Part shown: one piece after another, positions 24,649 to 34,056 of the stretch | Layout: every line of letters begins with the position of its first letter | Numbering within the stretch: position 1 is the first letter of the stretch | DNA from: Chloroflexota bacterium | GTDB lineage: Bacteria > Chloroflexota > Anaerolineae > Aggregatilineales > Phototrophicaceae | Direction of reading: 5' to 3' | Length of the DNA stretch: 64,000 nt | Assembly (NCBI GenBank): GCA_028875185.1 | Contig: JAPPFH010000131.1 | Span: 62,001 to 126,000 of the forward strand | Translations under genes and position numbers: made by a program | The notes under the pieces: model-generated | Databases searched by the model: none | Seen by the model: only the letters and a program-made list of their open reading frames with translations | Told to the model about the DNA's origin: nothing

Positions 24649-25071
24649 GTGGCGCGCGTGATCAATACCAACAGTCCCGGAAAACGCCGCAACGCGCATA
24701 TGCGCACCATAGCCGAGATCCTGCGCCACCTAAGCCAGCAGCAGGAAGCCGACCAGCAGACGCGAGACATGACCGCCATGCTTGTTTACTGCCTGCGCGG
24801 CATTGACGAGACGGTTGAAGAATCAATCCGCGCCTGGGAAAAGCGCGGCTATTGGAAGAAGGCGGACGACTTTCAGCAGAAATGGTGGTGGTCCTCCCTA
24901 ATGGCGAATGCCATCGCCAAGCTGCTGCGCGACGGCAGCTGGGACAAACTACCTGAAACGATGATCAAACTTTATCCGCATTTCGCCAATATCCAGATAA
25001 ACAAATTGACGCGCAATCCGGCGGACTGGGAAGGCGCATACTCCAGGCTCATCGGCGAAAACGACGCCTGA
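24649..25071 (+). CDS. Unrecognised small helical protein, third gene of the cassette
   Basis: A 140-residue predicted all-helical protein starting at GTG 24649, three bases after the preceding stop. Notable segments are AEILRHLSQQQEADQQTRDM, MLVYCLRGIDETVEESIRAW, and a Trp/Lys-rich helix (EKRGYWKKADDFQQKWWW). There are no membrane helices and no known motif. Four-helix proteins of this size often act as dimeric partners. Given the tight packing, it may form a complex with the two winged-helix-like products upstream; this is conjecture. Confidence 0.6.
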   Translation: MARVINTNSPGKRRNAHMRTIAEILRHLSQQQEADQQTRDMTAMLVYCLRGIDETVEESIRAWEKRGYWKKADDFQQKWWWSSLMANAIAKLLRDGSWDKLPETMIKLYPHFANIQINKLTRNPADWEGAYSRLIGENDA

Positions 25072-25198
25072 CAGCCGCGCTGCAACCGGCAGCCGTCTTG
25101 CCCACTTGAATGGACTAGTGTTTTGCGCGCGCTCGACGCCGGCCGATCTCGGGATTGATAGTCACTTTGACGACAACGCATGGGCAGTTTGCAAGGGT

Positions 25199-25232
25199 CT
25201 TTGTATACTTTGTCCAAAGGTTGCGGTACAAT
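25199..25232 (+). promoter_or_regulatory. Candidate PucR operator and -10 upstream of the first pucR
   Basis: The near-palindrome CTTTGTCCAAAG (25208-25219) is preceded by another half-site CTTTGTA at 25199-25205. TACAAT at 25227-25232 follows; between TTGT of the site and TACAAT there are 13 bases, the same distance as at the second pucR. No good -35 is present. The rest of the 324-base gap (25072-25395) shows nothing else recognisable. Confidence 0.45.
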
Positions 25233-25395
25233 CAACGCATGCATTAATCGAAGCTGCGTATTGCCGCAGACATCTAATCCAAAATCGGCAATGGGGGCGG
25301 TCCCCGAAGCAATGCATGCGAACGCATCGACGCCGGCGCCAGCGCTCAAAAGACGGGCAAAGTAGACGGCAGCTTGCTGTCGGGCGGATCTAGCA

Positions 25396-27042
25396 ATGAG
25401 TATTACCCGTACACCAGATTTGACGGTAGAAGAGATACGTAAACTCGCGCTCCCGCTTAGTACGCATGTACTCTCTGGCGAGGGCATGCTAGACCGTCCG
25501 GTATCCTGGACCACGATCATCCATCCCGAAGACGACATTGTGTCAAAGTCGGTACAGAGGAGCGAGCTTATCTTGGTCGCGTCAGTCAGCAATCCGCCAA
25601 AAGCGCACAGCGACACTGAACTGGTGCAATGGGCCGCGCGCGCCAGCGCATCGGCGGTCGTCTTTAGCGACCAGGTCAGCACGACTGCATTGGCGGAATC
25701 GAAGGCGCGCGATCTACCGGTATTGGCGCTATCGGGCGATGTTCGAATTCGTGAGGTCGAAAAGTCTATCATTAGCCTGCTGGTGAATCGCAAGGGCCAG
25801 ATTGAAAGGCGCGGCACACAAATTTATCGCCAACTCACGCAGATCTCGTCGCGCAATGAAGGAATGAAGGGTCTGCTCGCCGCGATGGCGCGCTTGACCA
25901 AGAAGACAATTATCGTGCACGACAAGCGGCTGCACGCCCTGGCGCACAAACTGCAGCCTGAATTCGCCGGCATCTGGGACGACATAGAGTTTTTCCTAAA
26001 GAAACAGGACAACTTGCCGGTCGAGCTGCATGATCGCCATCGTGTGGTGGAAGTTGATCCGCCCGTTCTAATGCAAGCGCTGCCCGTATCTGGCGTCGCC
26101 CGGCTAGTTGCGCCAATCATCACCAAGAGCCTCGGGCGGGGTTACTTGTCAATCATTGGACGCGAGAGCGATCTCGATGAGATTGACCAGCTCGTATGCG
26201 AACACGGCGCCGCCGCCTGCGCCTTGGAAATGGCAAAGCAAAAGGCCGTCAACGAGACCGAAAAGCGCCTGCGCGGCACATTCTTGGATCGGCTCCTGCT
26301 GGGTGACGTCAGCCAACAGGAAGCCATCCGCCAGGGCGAACGCTTTAATCACGACATGACGCAGACGCATGTCGCCTTTGTGCTTTCCTGGCGCGGCGAC
26401 AGCCAACCATCCCTCAGACGCCTGGAAACAATCGTCAATGAAATAATCGCAATTCAGCAGACGCCGGCGCTCGTTTGGATGCGAGCGCGAGAGGGGGAGG
26501 TCGTAGTCTTTCACGCCACCGACTTTGAGAATCCAATCGATGCCAGCCTGGCGCTTTCGGACGCCTTCAGCCAGGAAATTAATCGGCAATATCCACTCAA
26601 TCACATCGCGATCGGGCTGGGTCAAGTGGCGCGTGACGTGAATGTGTGGCGCTCCAGTTATCGAGATGCCGTACAAGCGAAGGAATTAGCGGAGAGGCTG
26701 CAAACCGATATCCCCTTGTTCATAGGCGACCTCGGTGTATATCAGTTAATTCTGAGTCTGTCCGATCGCGACAAGCTGGCCGACTTCTGCGATGTTACCC
26801 TTGGTACGCTTAGCGAATACGACTCGCGTCAGAAAGCCGACCTGTTAAAGACGCTGGAGGCGTTTTTCAATTGCCACGGCAATCTGTCGCAAACCGCCGA
26901 GTCCTTGATCATTCATCGCAACACGTTGCTTTATCGCATGAATCGCATCAACGAAATCGCCGGGATTGACCTTAACCGCCCGGAGACGCGCTTGGCATTG
27001 CACCTGGCGCTGACGATTCGCCGACTATTATCCCTCGCTTAG
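25396..27042 (+). CDS. PucR-family transcriptional regulator (first of two)
   Basis: A 548-residue PucR/CdaR-like regulator. An N-terminal PucR sensor domain (about 5-130) starts with LTVEEIRKLALPLSTHVLSG. A middle domain with a GAF-like look (about 170-290) and a degenerate GGDEF-like region follow. The C-terminal helix-turn-helix lies near 480-540 (LEAFFNCHGNLSQTAESLII, HRNTLLYRMNRINEIAGI). Regulators of this type commonly control purine, amino-acid or other nitrogen metabolism; the ligand here is unknown. It lies 293 bases before the glutamate-synthase gene on the same strand, and a second related regulator follows that gene on the other strand. Both are probably regulators of nitrogen assimilation; this is inference from position. 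Confidence 0.9.
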   Translation: MSITRTPDLTVEEIRKLALPLSTHVLSGEGMLDRPVSWTTIIHPEDDIVSKSVQRSELILVASVSNPPKAHSDTELVQWAARASASAVVFSDQVSTTALAESKARDLPVLALSGDVRIREVEKSIISLLVNRKGQIERRGTQIYRQLTQISSRNEGMKGLLAAMARLTKKTIIVHDKRLHALAHKLQPEFAGIWDDIEFFLKKQDNLPVELHDRHRVVEVDPPVLMQALPVSGVARLVAPIITKSLGRGYLSIIGRESDLDEIDQLVCEHGAAACALEMAKQKAVNETEKRLRGTFLDRLLLGDVSQQEAIRQGERFNHDMTQTHVAFVLSWRGDSQPSLRRLETIVNEIIAIQQTPALVWMRAREGEVVVFHATDFENPIDASLALSDAFSQEINRQYPLNHIAIGLGQVARDVNVWRSSYRDAVQAKELAERLQTDIPLFIGDLGVYQLILSLSDRDKLADFCDVTLGTLSEYDSRQKADLLKTLEAFFNCHGNLSQTAESLIIHRNTLLYRMNRINEIAGIDLNRPETRLALHLALTIRRLLSLA

Positions 27043-27078
27043 CCGCCGGCGGCATCCGGTACATGCATCCGCCGGCGG
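27043..27078. repeat. Paired CCGCCGGCGG palindromes after the first pucR
   Basis: Two copies of the self-complementary decamer CCGCCGGCGG (27043-27052 and 27069-27078), 16 bases apart, directly after the stop codon. They can fold into one strong hairpin. No T-run follows, so it is not a classical terminator; it may stabilise the 3' end of the transcript. Confidence 0.55.
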
Positions 27079-27133
27079 AACGAGCGCCCCGATTCAACAC
27101 CGCTGTCGACAAGCGCTAAAGGACGCGCGCAGT

Positions 27134-27145
27134 CTTTGTACAAAG
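27134..27145. promoter_or_regulatory. Perfect palindrome CTTTGTACAAAG before glutamate synthase
   Basis: A perfect 12-base palindrome in the 293-base gap between the first pucR and the glutamate-synthase gene. It closely matches the site before pucR 1 (CTTTGTCCAAAG) and shares the TTGTAC core with sites before pucR 2. Candidate PucR operator; the rest of the gap shows no clear promoter. Confidence 0.5.
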
Positions 27146-27335
27146 TGCCTAGCCTATTAGGCAAATTATCCATAACATCTTTCAATGCCTCGCTACAGAT
27201 GGACTGGTAGAATATCTTAAGGAATTAAGGTAATATCAGTGACATATTGCGCGCAGCCAAGGCAATGGCGCCTTGGTGTGCCAGCGCGACAGGAATTATT
27301 GCAGGGACCGGCTCAACTTATTGTAAGGGTGAGAT

Positions 27336-30300
27336 ATGTCTCGTATACACCAACTCCAAAGCGATGCCCCATTCGCGGACCTTCACCCGATCGATCGAGA
27401 GCATCGCGACGCCTGCGCTTTGATCTGTTCGGTGCGGAAAGGCGGGCAGGCGACGCACGGCAACGTTAAGCGGACCATTGAAGCGCTTACCCGCATGGGG
27501 CACCGAACTGGCTATGTCAATGGCGAGGGCGATGGCGTTGGCGTAATGACCGATATTCCCCGCCAGTTGTGGACGAAGTGGCTGGCGGAAGCGGGCTTGC
27601 GTTCGTCGCTGGCGACGGACCGCAATTTTTGGGTCGCGCATGTGATGATCCCGGCGCATGACCGGACGCGCGCGCAATACATCGTCGATCAGATTTGCCG
27701 CCAAATCAGTGAAGTTGGCTTGCATATCCTGCTTGACCGCGCGGGGCGTGTTAATCCGCAGGTGCTTGGCCCGAACGCCGAAACCAACGAACCGGTGTTT
27801 TGGCAGATCGCCGGCATTAATGGCCAGGTCGCGTCGGAAGATCTTGATCGCACGCTTTTCGAGCTGCAGGCGCAATTGGAAAGCGAGCTCGAAGTGCATT
27901 TTCCCTCGTTCTCGGCGCACAGCGTCGTATACAAAGTGCAAGGCACGATTGAAATCCTGCGCCGCTATTACCCCGAGCTGCGCGATCCTGACTACGCTTC
28001 GTCGATTACCATGGGGCACGCGCGCTACAGCACCAACACCAATCCGATTTTCGAGCGCGCCCAGCCTTTCAATCTCATCGAACACAATGGCGAATTCAAT
28101 ACGATTTCACGCTTCCGGCTGGAATCCGAGATGCTTGACATTCCAATGGTTGAAAACGGTTCCGATTCCCAGGATGTCGATCGCACAATTTACGCGCTTT
28201 GCATGCGCCACGGTCTTGATCTTATCGAGGCGATGGAACATATCTTCCCGCCCTTTGAACATGACTTGATTCAGACTTCGCCCGAAATTCACGACATGTA
28301 CGCCGAAATGCGCCAGTCCTTTGGACCATTCGCGCAAGGACCTGCAGCCGTTGTCGCGCGATTGGGCAATGAAGCGGTCTTCAGTGTTGACGCGCTTGGC
28401 TTGCGCCCGCTGTGGTATGGCGAAACCGAAAAGGAACACTTTGTCACCTCCGAGCGCGGCGTTTATGCCTTGGACTCTATGTCGGTTACCCCGAAACCGA
28501 TGGCGCCGGGTGAGAAAATCGCGATGAAAGTGAACACGGGGCAGCCGATCCAGGTGATGGATTACCCGGCGATACAGCAATACGTTTACAGCCGCTACCG
28601 CAATCGCCAGCCCTACGATTTGACAGCGGGCAGCATCTGGCGCACTGGCATGGGCGAGTCAACCGCGCCTCCCCCGTCGAGCTACCCGATTCACCCGGGC
28701 TCGAATGGCGGCGGTCAAACGCAAATGCAAGCGGCGCCAGTCGCGGTAATGGAACGCGCCGCCGAGTTGGAGAAGACAGCGCCGGCGCTCCCCTGGGCGG
28801 ACTCGCCGGTCAAGGTAAACGCCGCGGTCATGTCCGGCTTTGGCTGGGAACGTTATCACATCGAGATTGTCAAAGCGCTATCCGAGAGCGGCAAAGAACA
28901 GATGGGGTCGCTGGGCTGGGATGGCCCGCTGGCGGCGATAAGCAATACGCGCGCCAATTTGGCCGATTACTTCAAAGAAACGATCGCCGTAGTGACGAAC
29001 CCGTCGATCGACCGCGAGCGCGAACAGGCGCAGTTTTCTTCGCAAGTCTTGATTGGCTGCCGCCCGGAGATCGCGGCCGGACGCGAAGAAGACGCCACCT
29101 TGATCCGCTTGGAAATACCGCTTCTGCTCGAAGCGATTCCGGAATTCGATGATGTCGAATGCGTTCGGGACATCGCCACCAAGCACGGGACGATGCTACT
29201 GCAAGACCTGGCGACTATTTTCGAGAGCAAGGTCGCCTTCTTTTCAATGGGTTGCCCGATGGATACAACGGTCGATCGCGCGGTGGAATCGCTGCAACAG
29301 CGGGCTGTCGACGCCGTGCTTGAGGGCGCTCAATGCATTATCCTCGATGACAGCGGCATCGCCGCGGGCGAGGAGTTGTATATTGATCCGCTCATGGCGA
29401 TTGCCGCGGTAGACAAGGCGCTGCGTCAGGCTGATCTCAAGCCGAATCTGCGCCGCCGCGTCGGTTTAGTCGTGCGCACAGGCGCCTTGCGCGACCTGCA
29501 CGATCTCGCCATTTGCTTGAGCTTAGGCGCGAATGCAATCCTGCCCTATTCGATGTATGCCGTGGCATTGGGAACCGCGCCGCGCGGCAGCAGAAAACCA
29601 CTGGTCGCCGAACAAGTCGAAGCGTCGCTGAACAATGCCGTGAGCGCTATTCACGCTGGTTTGCAAAAAATCACGTCGACGATAGGCTGTCACGAATTGC
29701 GCGGCTATGGGCATAGCTTCAGCTCTATCGGGCTGTCGCGGAAAATCGCCGATTTGCTCGGCACGCCGAACTACTTTGGTTCGACAGGCCGTGGTCTCAC
29801 ATGGACATCCCTCTATGAGGACGCGCAAGAGCGCGCGCAAGAATTCCGCGGCGAAGCGCGCGCCCGCTTGAAAAACCCCGATCGCTTCTATCCAAAGATG
29901 TGGAAAAAAGCCGAGGCGGTCGCTCACGGTGAATTGGAATTCGACGAGTACACCGAGACGCTGCTCAACCTGGAAGAAAAAATGCCCGTGTCTTTGCGGC
30001 ATGTCCTCGGGCTGAAAGAGAGCGCCGCGCCTGTAAAGCCGGACGATGTGGACATCAGCATCAACGGCTATGACATGCCAGTTCTAATCAGCGCGATGTC
30101 CTTTGGCTCGCAAGGCGAATTGGCTTATCGCTCCTATGCCGAGGCGGCGCGCCTGCTCAATATCATCTGCATGAATGGCGAAGGCGGCGAGATTCACGAT
30201 CTGCTCGGCAAACACCCGCGCAATCGCGGTCAGCAAGTCGCGTCGGGCCGCTTCGGCGTCAATATCGCCTTTTTGAACGCGGCCGATTATATCGAGATCA

Positions 30301-32039
30301 AAATCGGTCAAGGAGCGAAACCGGGCGAAGGCGGTCATTTGCCGGGTTATAAGGTCACCGAACAGATCGCCGCCGTACGCAGCACGACGCCGGGCATTGG
30401 CTTAATCTCGCCAAGCAACAATCACGATCTCTATTCCATTGAAGATCTCGCTCAGCTAATCGACGAGCTCAAGACAGCCAATCCGCTCGCTAAAGTTTCC
30501 GTTAAGCTGCCTGTCGTGCCCGGCATCGGCATTATCGCCGTTGGCGTCGCCAAAGCCGGCGCCGATATCATCACGATTACGGGTTATACCGGCGGCACCG
30601 GCGCCGCGCGCGCGCACGCGTTGCGGCACGTTGGCTTGCCCGCGGAAATCGGCGTTTGGCTGGCGCATCGCCATTTGGTCGAAAGCGGCTTGCGGGATGA
30701 TGTCGAGCTTTGGGTCGATGGTGGTATGAAAAGCGGACGCGATGTAATCAAGATGGTTTGCCTCGGCGCCAACCGCGTCGGTTTTGCGACATTGGCGATG
30801 GTGGCGCTCGGCTGCACGATTTGTCGCGGCTGCCAGGACGGCACCTGCCACGTTGGCATCACAACGCACGTCAAGACCAAAGAAGAGGCGGAAAAACGCG
30901 ACTTCAAGTCCTTCCGTCCTTTTGAAGAGCGCGGCTCGCCGCATAGCATCGTCACGATGTTTGACGCCCTTGCCGACGACATTCGCAAATGGGCGGGGGC
31001 GATGGGCGTCAGCAATGTGCAGGACATCGTCGGGCGCGCCGACTTGCTATATCAGCGCTCGCATCATGACCAAGTCGACCTTAGCCACTTGCTGCGACCA
31101 GTACCAAGTATGCAGTTGACCCCGGCGCAACCGGGCGGGCGTCGCATCTCCCGTCCGCGAAATACGGTGAGCAAGCAGATAACCGATATCGTCACCGAAT
31201 ACGTCGAAAAAGGCGAATACGAACTAACCTATGATGATGAACAGGTTATGGCGATGGATCGCGCGTTGGGTACGCATTTGGCTGGCGCCATCAAGCGCCA
31301 GGCGGTGCCGCATTCGAATCGCATTCGCGCCATCAACCTCTCGTTCAGCAACTCGGCGATCCCCGGCAACGGCTTGGCCGCCTTCATTGATGATCCGGTC
31401 AATGTGCTGGTTGAAGGCGGCGCTCAGGATGGCGTTGGCAAATGCGCGGCCGGCAGCCGAGTCTCGATTTTGAAAGGGCTCAATCACAACGGACGCCGGC
31501 TTGACGGCTCCGTCGGCAAGAGCTTCGCTTATGGCGCGCAGGGCGGTCTGTTCATCGTGCAGGGCGACGCCGACACGCGCGCTTGCATAAGAATGAGCGG
31601 CGCCGATGTGGTCTTTGGCGGCGAGATTGTGGAACCCTTGAATGACAGCCTGGGCGGGTTAGGCGCTCGCGCCAACTTAAAGGGGTACGCCTTTGAATAC
31701 ATGACATCCGGGCGCGCGGTTGTCCTGGGCGATCCAGGACCATGGATGTGCGCCGGCATGACCGGTGGCGTCGTCTATCAGCGCATTCAGCCGGAAATGG
31801 GCTTAACAATCGAGGCGATCAGCCATCGGCTCGCAGCTGGCTCTGTCGTTGAGATTCAGCCCCTGGATGACGATGGGCACAATGATGTGCGCGAGCTGCT
31901 GAACGAGTACATCCGCACGCTGGAAGAGAACCACCAGTCGAGCGCGGCCGAGCCGCTCTATCCGCTGCTGAAGCGACCAAGCGATCACTTTGTCAAGATC
32001 GCTCCGCCGGTGGCGCGCAAAATCGTCAACGAGAGTTGA
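27336..32039 (+). CDS. gltB: Glutamate synthase large subunit (GltB-type, divergent motifs)
   Basis: At 1567 residues it has the full GltB plan: N-terminal class II amidotransferase, central domain, FMN/Fe-S synthase domain and C-terminal GXGXG beta helix. It should move the amide of glutamine to 2-oxoglutarate, giving two glutamates. The nucleophile is probably Cys27 after a short propeptide (HRDACALIC). GHARYSTNTNPIFERAQPF and LIEHNGEFNTI mark the glutaminase site. GYTGGTGAARAHALRHVGLP lies in the FMN domain, and CTICRGCQDGTCHVGI (near residue 1160) supplies the 3Fe-4S cysteines. Oddities: the usual HRGA loop is GHRTGY, and the usual CPVG is CHVG. No gltD follows, so the electron donor may be ferredoxin or a distant small subunit. 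Confidence 0.88.
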   Translation: MSRIHQLQSDAPFADLHPIDREHRDACALICSVRKGGQATHGNVKRTIEALTRMGHRTGYVNGEGDGVGVMTDIPRQLWTKWLAEAGLRSSLATDRNFWVAHVMIPAHDRTRAQYIVDQICRQISEVGLHILLDRAGRVNPQVLGPNAETNEPVFWQIAGINGQVASEDLDRTLFELQAQLESELEVHFPSFSAHSVVYKVQGTIEILRRYYPELRDPDYASSITMGHARYSTNTNPIFERAQPFNLIEHNGEFNTISRFRLESEMLDIPMVENGSDSQDVDRTIYALCMRHGLDLIEAMEHIFPPFEHDLIQTSPEIHDMYAEMRQSFGPFAQGPAAVVARLGNEAVFSVDALGLRPLWYGETEKEHFVTSERGVYALDSMSVTPKPMAPGEKIAMKVNTGQPIQVMDYPAIQQYVYSRYRNRQPYDLTAGSIWRTGMGESTAPPPSSYPIHPGSNGGGQTQMQAAPVAVMERAAELEKTAPALPWADSPVKVNAAVMSGFGWERYHIEIVKALSESGKEQMGSLGWDGPLAAISNTRANLADYFKETIAVVTNPSIDREREQAQFSSQVLIGCRPEIAAGREEDATLIRLEIPLLLEAIPEFDDVECVRDIATKHGTMLLQDLATIFESKVAFFSMGCPMDTTVDRAVESLQQRAVDAVLEGAQCIILDDSGIAAGEELYIDPLMAIAAVDKALRQADLKPNLRRRVGLVVRTGALRDLHDLAICLSLGANAILPYSMYAVALGTAPRGSRKPLVAEQVEASLNNAVSAIHAGLQKITSTIGCHELRGYGHSFSSIGLSRKIADLLGTPNYFGSTGRGLTWTSLYEDAQERAQEFRGEARARLKNPDRFYPKMWKKAEAVAHGELEFDEYTETLLNLEEKMPVSLRHVLGLKESAAPVKPDDVDISINGYDMPVLISAMSFGSQGELAYRSYAEAARLLNIICMNGEGGEIHDLLGKHPRNRGQQVASGRFGVNIAFLNAADYIEIKIGQGAKPGEGGHLPGYKVTEQIAAVRSTTPGIGLISPSNNHDLYSIEDLAQLIDELKTANPLAKVSVKLPVVPGIGIIAVGVAKAGADIITITGYTGGTGAARAHALRHVGLPAEIGVWLAHRHLVESGLRDDVELWVDGGMKSGRDVIKMVCLGANRVGFATLAMVALGCTICRGCQDGTCHVGITTHVKTKEEAEKRDFKSFRPFEERGSPHSIVTMFDALADDIRKWAGAMGVSNVQDIVGRADLLYQRSHHDQVDLSHLLRPVPSMQLTPAQPGGRRISRPRNTVSKQITDIVTEYVEKGEYELTYDDEQVMAMDRALGTHLAGAIKRQAVPHSNRIRAINLSFSNSAIPGNGLAAFIDDPVNVLVEGGAQDGVGKCAAGSRVSILKGLNHNGRRLDGSVGKSFAYGAQGGLFIVQGDADTRACIRMSGADVVFGGEIVEPLNDSLGGLGARANLKGYAFEYMTSGRAVVLGDPGPWMCAGMTGGVVYQRIQPEMGLTIEAISHRLAAGSVVEIQPLDDDGHNDVRELLNEYIRTLEENHQSSAAEPLYPLLKRPSDHFVKIAPPVARKIVNES

Positions 32040-32120
32040 TTTCGCGGCAGCCTAAACAGCGCAAGTCATTCGCAGGCGCGCCTAGCTGAGTCGCGCAGAT
32101 CCGAGCTATTGTGGAAATCA

Positions 32121-32167
32121 AGGGGCGAGCCACCGCTGCGCGTAGACACTGCAGGTCGCTCGCCCCT
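32121..32167. repeat. Palindromic element with AGGGGCGAGC ends (copy 2)
   Basis: AGGGGCGAGC (32121-32130) and GCTCGCCCCT (32158-32167) are perfectly complementary over ten bases with a 27-base interior. It lies between the convergent glutamate-synthase and second pucR genes. The GGGGCG core relates it to 8067-8142 and 37507-37674. Confidence 0.6.
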
Positions 32168-32204
32168 AAAGATGTCCCGTATATTCAGAGTTACCGCCCC
32201 GCCC

Positions 32205-33869
32205 CTACCTGCGCTCCCGCGCCGCGGCCTCGCCGGGAATTGTCGCCAGCACGCGTTGCGTCTTCAGCGCCAAGTGCAATATCAAGCGATTGTCCGCATC
32301 GTCGAGATCGAGTTCTGTCAATACGGCGATTCGCTCCAAACGGTAGACCAGGGTATTCCGGTGCACATCCAATTCTTGCGCCGCCTTCGCCAGATTGCCA
32401 TTGGCGGCGAAGAAGCCACTCAAAGTGCGGACCAGGTCACTCTGTTTGCGCTTGTCATGCTCAATTAGCGGCGCCAGCGCATCCAGGCAAAAGCGCTGCA
32501 GATTCTCCAGATTTTGTTCTTTCAGCGCAAGCAGCAACTGATAAAGCTTGAGGTCGCCGTAAAAGGTGGTCGAGTCGTGATCATTCAATTCGAAAGCGAT
32601 GCCAACCGCGTCTTTCGCCTCGCGATAGGCTTCGCGCAGATTTGACAACCCCGTCGCGGGCCGGCTGATGCCTGCGGACACCGGACCATCGGGCCTGCGA
32701 CTTGCCAACTGCGCCCGCACATCTTCAATTGAAACCCGCGCGCGCGCCCAGGCAACCGCATCGTCCTCGTCAAGCGGATACAACGCGACAATAACATCCA
32801 CGTATTGCCCTACCGCGCCCTTAATCCCGCGCCGCGCCATATCATCCCGCACTAAAGAAATCAGCGATTCCAAGGGCAAGGATTGCCTCGACGTATCCAT
32901 CGCCCGATACACCGCCACCGCGAAGCGGCCGCCCGGCTCATATCCCGAGCGTTGGGCGCGCGTGCGCAACAGATCATCATCCGCCGGCGTTCCGCTCAGC
33001 CACATTTGGATCCAGTCGCCGCGAGTTTGCTCTACGGCGGATGCGATTGCGCGGTTCTTCGCCATCTCAATCGCACATACATCGGCGCCGTATGTCAGCA
33101 CGAGCCGGTCAAACTCGGTCAATTCATCGCTATTGTCAACCACCGACAGGTAACCGGCGACGCGCTTTTCGACCTTGAGCACGGTGGTATAGCCGAGCGG
33201 ACTGACGCTGATGGCGCCGAGCATGGGCGGCGTCTCATTGGCGAGCCACAGTTGAAACTCGTCAGTGCGCGCGCGCAAAGGGCCGCTGCGCCCGTTAAGA
33301 CCGCGGCGTCCAGTGTAAGGCATCGTTTGCGCGATGAGATTGCCTCCGTCATCGTGGATGGCAATCGGCTTGCCAGTTGATCGCGACATAACTTGCAGCA
33401 GACTGTTCAAATCGCGGTTCTCAGCCGCCAGCCGTGTCAATTGGCGCTGGATTTCAATTGCCCTTTCGGTGAGCCGCGCCGATTGATTGAGAATCAACGA
33501 ATTGACCGCGCGCTCCACGGTGGTGAGACTGGTTTCTTCCGGCACTGACAGGAGCGCGACGCCACATTCGGTGGCCGCCTCGACCGCGTCCTGCCCTACC
33601 GAGCCAGTCGCCAAAATGCCGTTTACGCCGAATCCCGCCAACTGACGCAAGACGCTTGACAAGGTCAGGCGACTGTCAAAACTGCGCAAGACATCCATCG
33701 ACACCAAAGCCAACTCGCCGCCGTAAATGTCCGGGAAAACCGGTGGCTGCGCCCTGATCGTCACCGACCAATTCACCTGCGTATCCGGATCGCCGGCGAC
33801 GATGCTGGCGCCTAATGGTAAAGAGTAACGAAGCAGAGATTGAATCGAGGCGGCATTTTTATCTGACAT
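32205..33869 (-). CDS. PucR-family transcriptional regulator (second of two)
   Basis: A 554-residue regulator with the same architecture as the one at 25396-27042. The N-terminal PucR-like sensor has SLLRYSLPLGASIVAGDPD and a degenerate start. The centre has a signalling region (NRDLNSLLQVMSRSTGKPIA) and a GGDEF-like segment, and the C-terminal HTH has LSGFFAANGNLAKAAQELDV, then HRNTLVYRLERIAVL. It faces the glutamate-synthase gene and converges with it. Having two related regulators around one enzyme suggests antagonistic or ligand-split control of glutamate synthesis, though neither ligand is known. The upstream region carries TTGTAC-containing sites like those before pucR 1 and gltB. Confidence 0.88.
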   Translation of the reverse strand: MSDKNAASIQSLLRYSLPLGASIVAGDPDTQVNWSVTIRAQPPVFPDIYGGELALVSMDVLRSFDSRLTLSSVLRQLAGFGVNGILATGSVGQDAVEAATECGVALLSVPEETSLTTVERAVNSLILNQSARLTERAIEIQRQLTRLAAENRDLNSLLQVMSRSTGKPIAIHDDGGNLIAQTMPYTGRRGLNGRSGPLRARTDEFQLWLANETPPMLGAISVSPLGYTTVLKVEKRVAGYLSVVDNSDELTEFDRLVLTYGADVCAIEMAKNRAIASAVEQTRGDWIQMWLSGTPADDDLLRTRAQRSGYEPGGRFAVAVYRAMDTSRQSLPLESLISLVRDDMARRGIKGAVGQYVDVIVALYPLDEDDAVAWARARVSIEDVRAQLASRRPDGPVSAGISRPATGLSNLREAYREAKDAVGIAFELNDHDSTTFYGDLKLYQLLLALKEQNLENLQRFCLDALAPLIEHDKRKQSDLVRTLSGFFAANGNLAKAAQELDVHRNTLVYRLERIAVLTELDLDDADNRLILHLALKTQRVLATIPGEAAARERR

Positions 33870-33953
33870 GACCGAAGATCCAGTCTGATAACTCAGCGCG
33901 GATTCGCCGCAACTATTGCGCTATCGCCCATAATAACCAATAGGCGAAATGCG

Positions 33954-33999
33954 CTTTGTACGTTCTTACCAATTGTAGCCGAATCTGTGTACAAGCCAA
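33954..33999 (-). promoter_or_regulatory. Promoter and candidate operators of the second pucR
   Basis: On the reverse strand, TTGGCT (33999-33994), a 16-base spacer and TACAAT. The site CTTGTACACAG lies inside the spacer, with 13 bases between its TTGT and TACAAT, the same spacing as at pucR 1. A second half-site, GTACAAAG, lies at 33961-33954, just downstream of the -10. A regulator bound at either would cover the promoter. Confidence 0.45.
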
Positions 34000-34030
34000 C
34001 AGGGTGAAATTGACAATGTCATTCACCCTG
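34000..34030. repeat. Long hairpin between ileS and the second pucR
   Basis: CAGGGTGAA (34000-34008) and TTCACCCTG (34022-34030) are perfectly complementary, and the interior TGACA/TGTCA is also palindromic. It lies 27 bases past the ileS stop. There is no T-run after it, so it may act as a 3' stabiliser or factor-assisted terminator; it abuts the pucR 2 -35. Confidence 0.55.
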
Positions 34031-34056
34031 GTCTCTAGTTGGTTAGTTTCAACAAT

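Noticed and set aside
25106-25393. A 95-codon plus-strand frame before the first pucR
   Set aside because: Basic, low-complexity translation with no SD, covering the candidate operator region; judged non-coding.
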